DNA of 64,000 nt. Source: Niallia circulans NBRC 13626. Lineage in GTDB: Bacteria > Bacillota > Bacilli > Bacillales > Cytobacillaceae. The notes below the pieces were generated by a model. The model was not told the origin of the DNA and did no database searches. It saw nothing but the letters and a program-made list of their open reading frames with translations. The stretch is taken from positions 334,558 through 398,557 of the forward strand of contig NZ_BCVE01000002.1 in the NCBI RefSeq assembly GCF_001591585.1, given 5' to 3'. Position numbers and translations under genes: made by a program. Below, piece by piece: positions 62,645 to 64,000 of this stretch. Each line of letters starts with the position of its first letter. Within the stretch, counting starts at the first letter, position 1.

Positions 62645-64000
62645 TTATTTTGCATTTACTTTATATATTGGAATCTCATAGTTTAAAGTATAGGAACTTA
62701 ACAGACTATATAAGTTATAAATTTGGCCCACTTGTTTAGTAGCCCAGCCTATATCGGAAGCATATTGATGCGTTGCATTTCCAGTTTTCTCAGCTGCATC
62801 AGGATTCCATCTCATTTTATATAAAGTATCTTGTCCTGCATTAACATAACCTTGGGCAATAAATTTAGCTCCACCTATAATGGCTGCCTCTGGCGTAAAC
62901 CATCCTGCATTATAAGCATATTGTGCACCGCTTGAAACGGCTGATCCATCATAGGCACCAATACCATACATGTTATACACAGTTTTACCATTAACCTGAA
63001 CACCATTCGCTAAAGTGGATGTTCCATTTCCAGTCTCTAAAAGTGCATGTGATATCAAATAAATCTCATTAATTCCATATGCATTAGCAGCAGTTACAAA
63101 AGAAGAAGCTTTTCCTGCTAAGATTCCTTTTCCAGCTAAAATCTTACTATCTACTTCTTTATCATCTACATTTGCTTTTGCAGATAATTTTAGAAATTGC
63201 AGTGATTGTGTATCACTATTAATAAAATTGTTTGGGTTAAGATAGTAAGCAGTGTCTTCCTTACTAGCAGTAACCCATGATTGTGAATAATTTACTTTAT
63301 ACCAGTAATAACCATCTGTTCCTTTGATTTTAGAAGTAACCGTTAATACTTGGCCACTAGTCAAGGTACTGACAACAGAATAATCGGTTCCAGCACCTCC
63401 GCGTAATCTCCAGCCATTTCCGATTACAGTACCCTTTGTTGAATCTGCTGTTTTAAAAGCAATCGCATCTTCTCTAATATATGTGTCATATTTTTTATCT
63501 GTTTGTGGATTCACACTTAATTGAATATTTGTCATTTCTTCTAGTGTGAGATTATAATTCACATAACTTTTATTAATCGTTGCATTAGCTGAGCCATTGC
63601 CTTTGCTAGATAGATACTCTGAACTTACATAGCCTTCTAGATTATTGACTTTTACTTTAGACCAACCATTTCCTTCTGCTTGTACGATTACTACAGTACC
63701 TGCTTGAAGCTTACTGAGAATCTTGCCACTTGTTGATGGTGTTGATCGCAAATTCAAACTAGAACCTGCTTGAACATTTACGATTTTTTCGGTTACAGTT
63801 GGCGTTTCTTCCGGCTGTTTCGCTTCGTTCTTATCTGTTTCTTTATCGGGAGTAGATATACTTGTTAAGTATTCGCTGCTTACATAGCCTGCTACTTTAC
63901 TTGTCTTGATTTGAGACCAGCCGTTTTTCTCTGATAATACCGTTACTACTGTGCCTGCTGAAAGCTTCCCTTTAATCGATCCGCTTGTTGATGCCGTGGA
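62645..64000 (-). CDS. Cell-wall glucosaminidase with SH3b repeats (5' end outside the window)
   Basis: The frame stays open to base 64000, so the N-terminus is missing; at least 451 residues are present. It shows two intact bacterial SH3 repeats in the first part (LSAGTVVTVLSEKNGWSQIK and LQAGTVVIVQAEGNGWSKVK), each followed by GYVSSEYL, then a further SH3-like segment (GWRLRGGAGTDYS) and a glucosaminidase domain with catalytic Glu in ISHALLETGNGTS, as in LytD and AtlA-type enzymes. It hydrolyses the glycan bond of peptidoglycan outside the cell. Hairpins follow the stop. Translating from an internal TTG at 63757 would miss the upstream SH3 repeat, so that start is rejected. Confidence 0.88.
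   Translation of the reverse strand, partial: STASTSGSIKGKLSAGTVVTVLSEKNGWSQIKTSKVAGYVSSEYLTSISTPDKETDKNEAKQPEETPTVTEKIVNVQAGSSLNLRSTPSTSGKILSKLQAGTVVIVQAEGNGWSKVKVNNLEGYVSSEYLSSKGNGSANATINKSYVNYNLTLEEMTNIQLSVNPQTDKKYDTYIREDAIAFKTADSTKGTVIGNGWRLRGGAGTDYSVVSTLTSGQVLTVTSKIKGTDGYYWYKVNYSQSWVTASKEDTAYYLNPNNFINSDTQSLQFLKLSAKANVDDKEVDSKILAGKGILAGKASSFVTAANAYGINEIYLISHALLETGNGTSTLANGVQVNGKTVYNMYGIGAYDGSAVSSGAQYAYNAGWFTPEAAIIGGAKFIAQGYVNAGQDTLYKMRWNPDAAEKTGNATHQYASDIGWATKQVGQIYNLYSLLSSYTLNYEIPIYKVNAK

Noticed and set aside
63755..63757. TTG start for the glucosaminidase at 63757
   Set aside because: The same frame continues without stop to the window edge and encodes another SH3 repeat, so the true start lies outside.

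Overview
The window looks like ordinary chromosomal DNA of a low-GC, endospore-forming member of the Bacillaceae. The evidence is an alpha/beta-type spore protein (SspD-like), two gamma-SASP-like mini-genes, two YjcZ-type sporulation mini-genes, a Spo0E-type phosphatase, two KinD/KinE-like sensor kinases, AGGAGG-type ribosome binding sites, frequent TTG/GTG starts, and recognisable SigA, SigD, SigW, CtsR, Zur and MhqR sites. No tRNA, rRNA, insertion sequence, prophage or CRISPR array was found. From memory, much of the left half follows the Bacillus subtilis ykoY-sspD-ktrD-ykrP-kinE-mtnU/mtnE-spo0E-kinD/mhqR-clpE-ykvI-ykvS-ptsHI-ykwC-patA-cheV neighbourhood, with many genes inserted or lost, so the organism is a Bacillus relative and not B. 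subtilis itself. I cannot fix the genus.

Layout. 0.3-9 kb: cheV behind a SigD-like promoter, an Atg22/UMF1-type transporter, an RDD membrane protein, patA, a YkwC-like dehydrogenase and a calcium-type P-ATPase. 9-13.5 kb: ptsHI, a PilZ protein, and small genes including ykvS and a 34-residue DUF6254-like gene. 13.6-15.7 kb: a glycine riboswitch with its own terminator in front of an ACT-domain protein (UPF0237) and a UPF0210/DUF711 protein. 15.7-33.8 kb: ykvI, CtsR-controlled clpE, an M3 oligoendopeptidase, mhqR with a self-operator, kinD, spo0E, mtnE/mtnU, an ArsR-DUF2087 regulator behind a 46-bp perfect palindrome, a PAS kinase, ykrP, two tiny spore-protein-like genes, ktrD, sspD, and ykoY behind a manganese (yybP-ykoY) riboswitch.

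34-49 kb: a four-gene amino-acid ABC transporter of the AapJQMP type, prfC, a sirtuin, two YjcZ genes, a GbsR-like regulator divergent from opuA (glycine betaine uptake), and yuaF-floT behind a consensus SigW promoter. 49-64 kb: a HAD phosphatase with a YlmA-like ATPase, a second complete HPr, a glutamine-amidotransferase-like hydrolase, a cytoplasmic 5'-nucleotidase-family enzyme, a decayed phnE pseudogene, a D-2-hydroxyacid dehydrogenase, znuCB with Zur boxes, a CwlO-like endopeptidase, a glycine/D-amino-acid oxidase-like enzyme and the 3' part of a multi-SH3 glucosaminidase that runs off the right edge.

How the parts work together. The window is rich in metal and stress homeostasis (Mn2+ via YkoY, Zn2+ via ZnuCB, Ca2+ ATPase, K+ via KtrD, betaine via OpuA, quinone sensing via MhqR, protein quality control via ClpE, envelope stress via SigW-FloT) and in sporulation-decision components (KinD, KinE-like kinase, Spo0E). 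The most interesting lead is the glycine riboswitch controlling two conserved proteins of unknown function; the ArsR palindrome and the Gram-positive Aap system come next.
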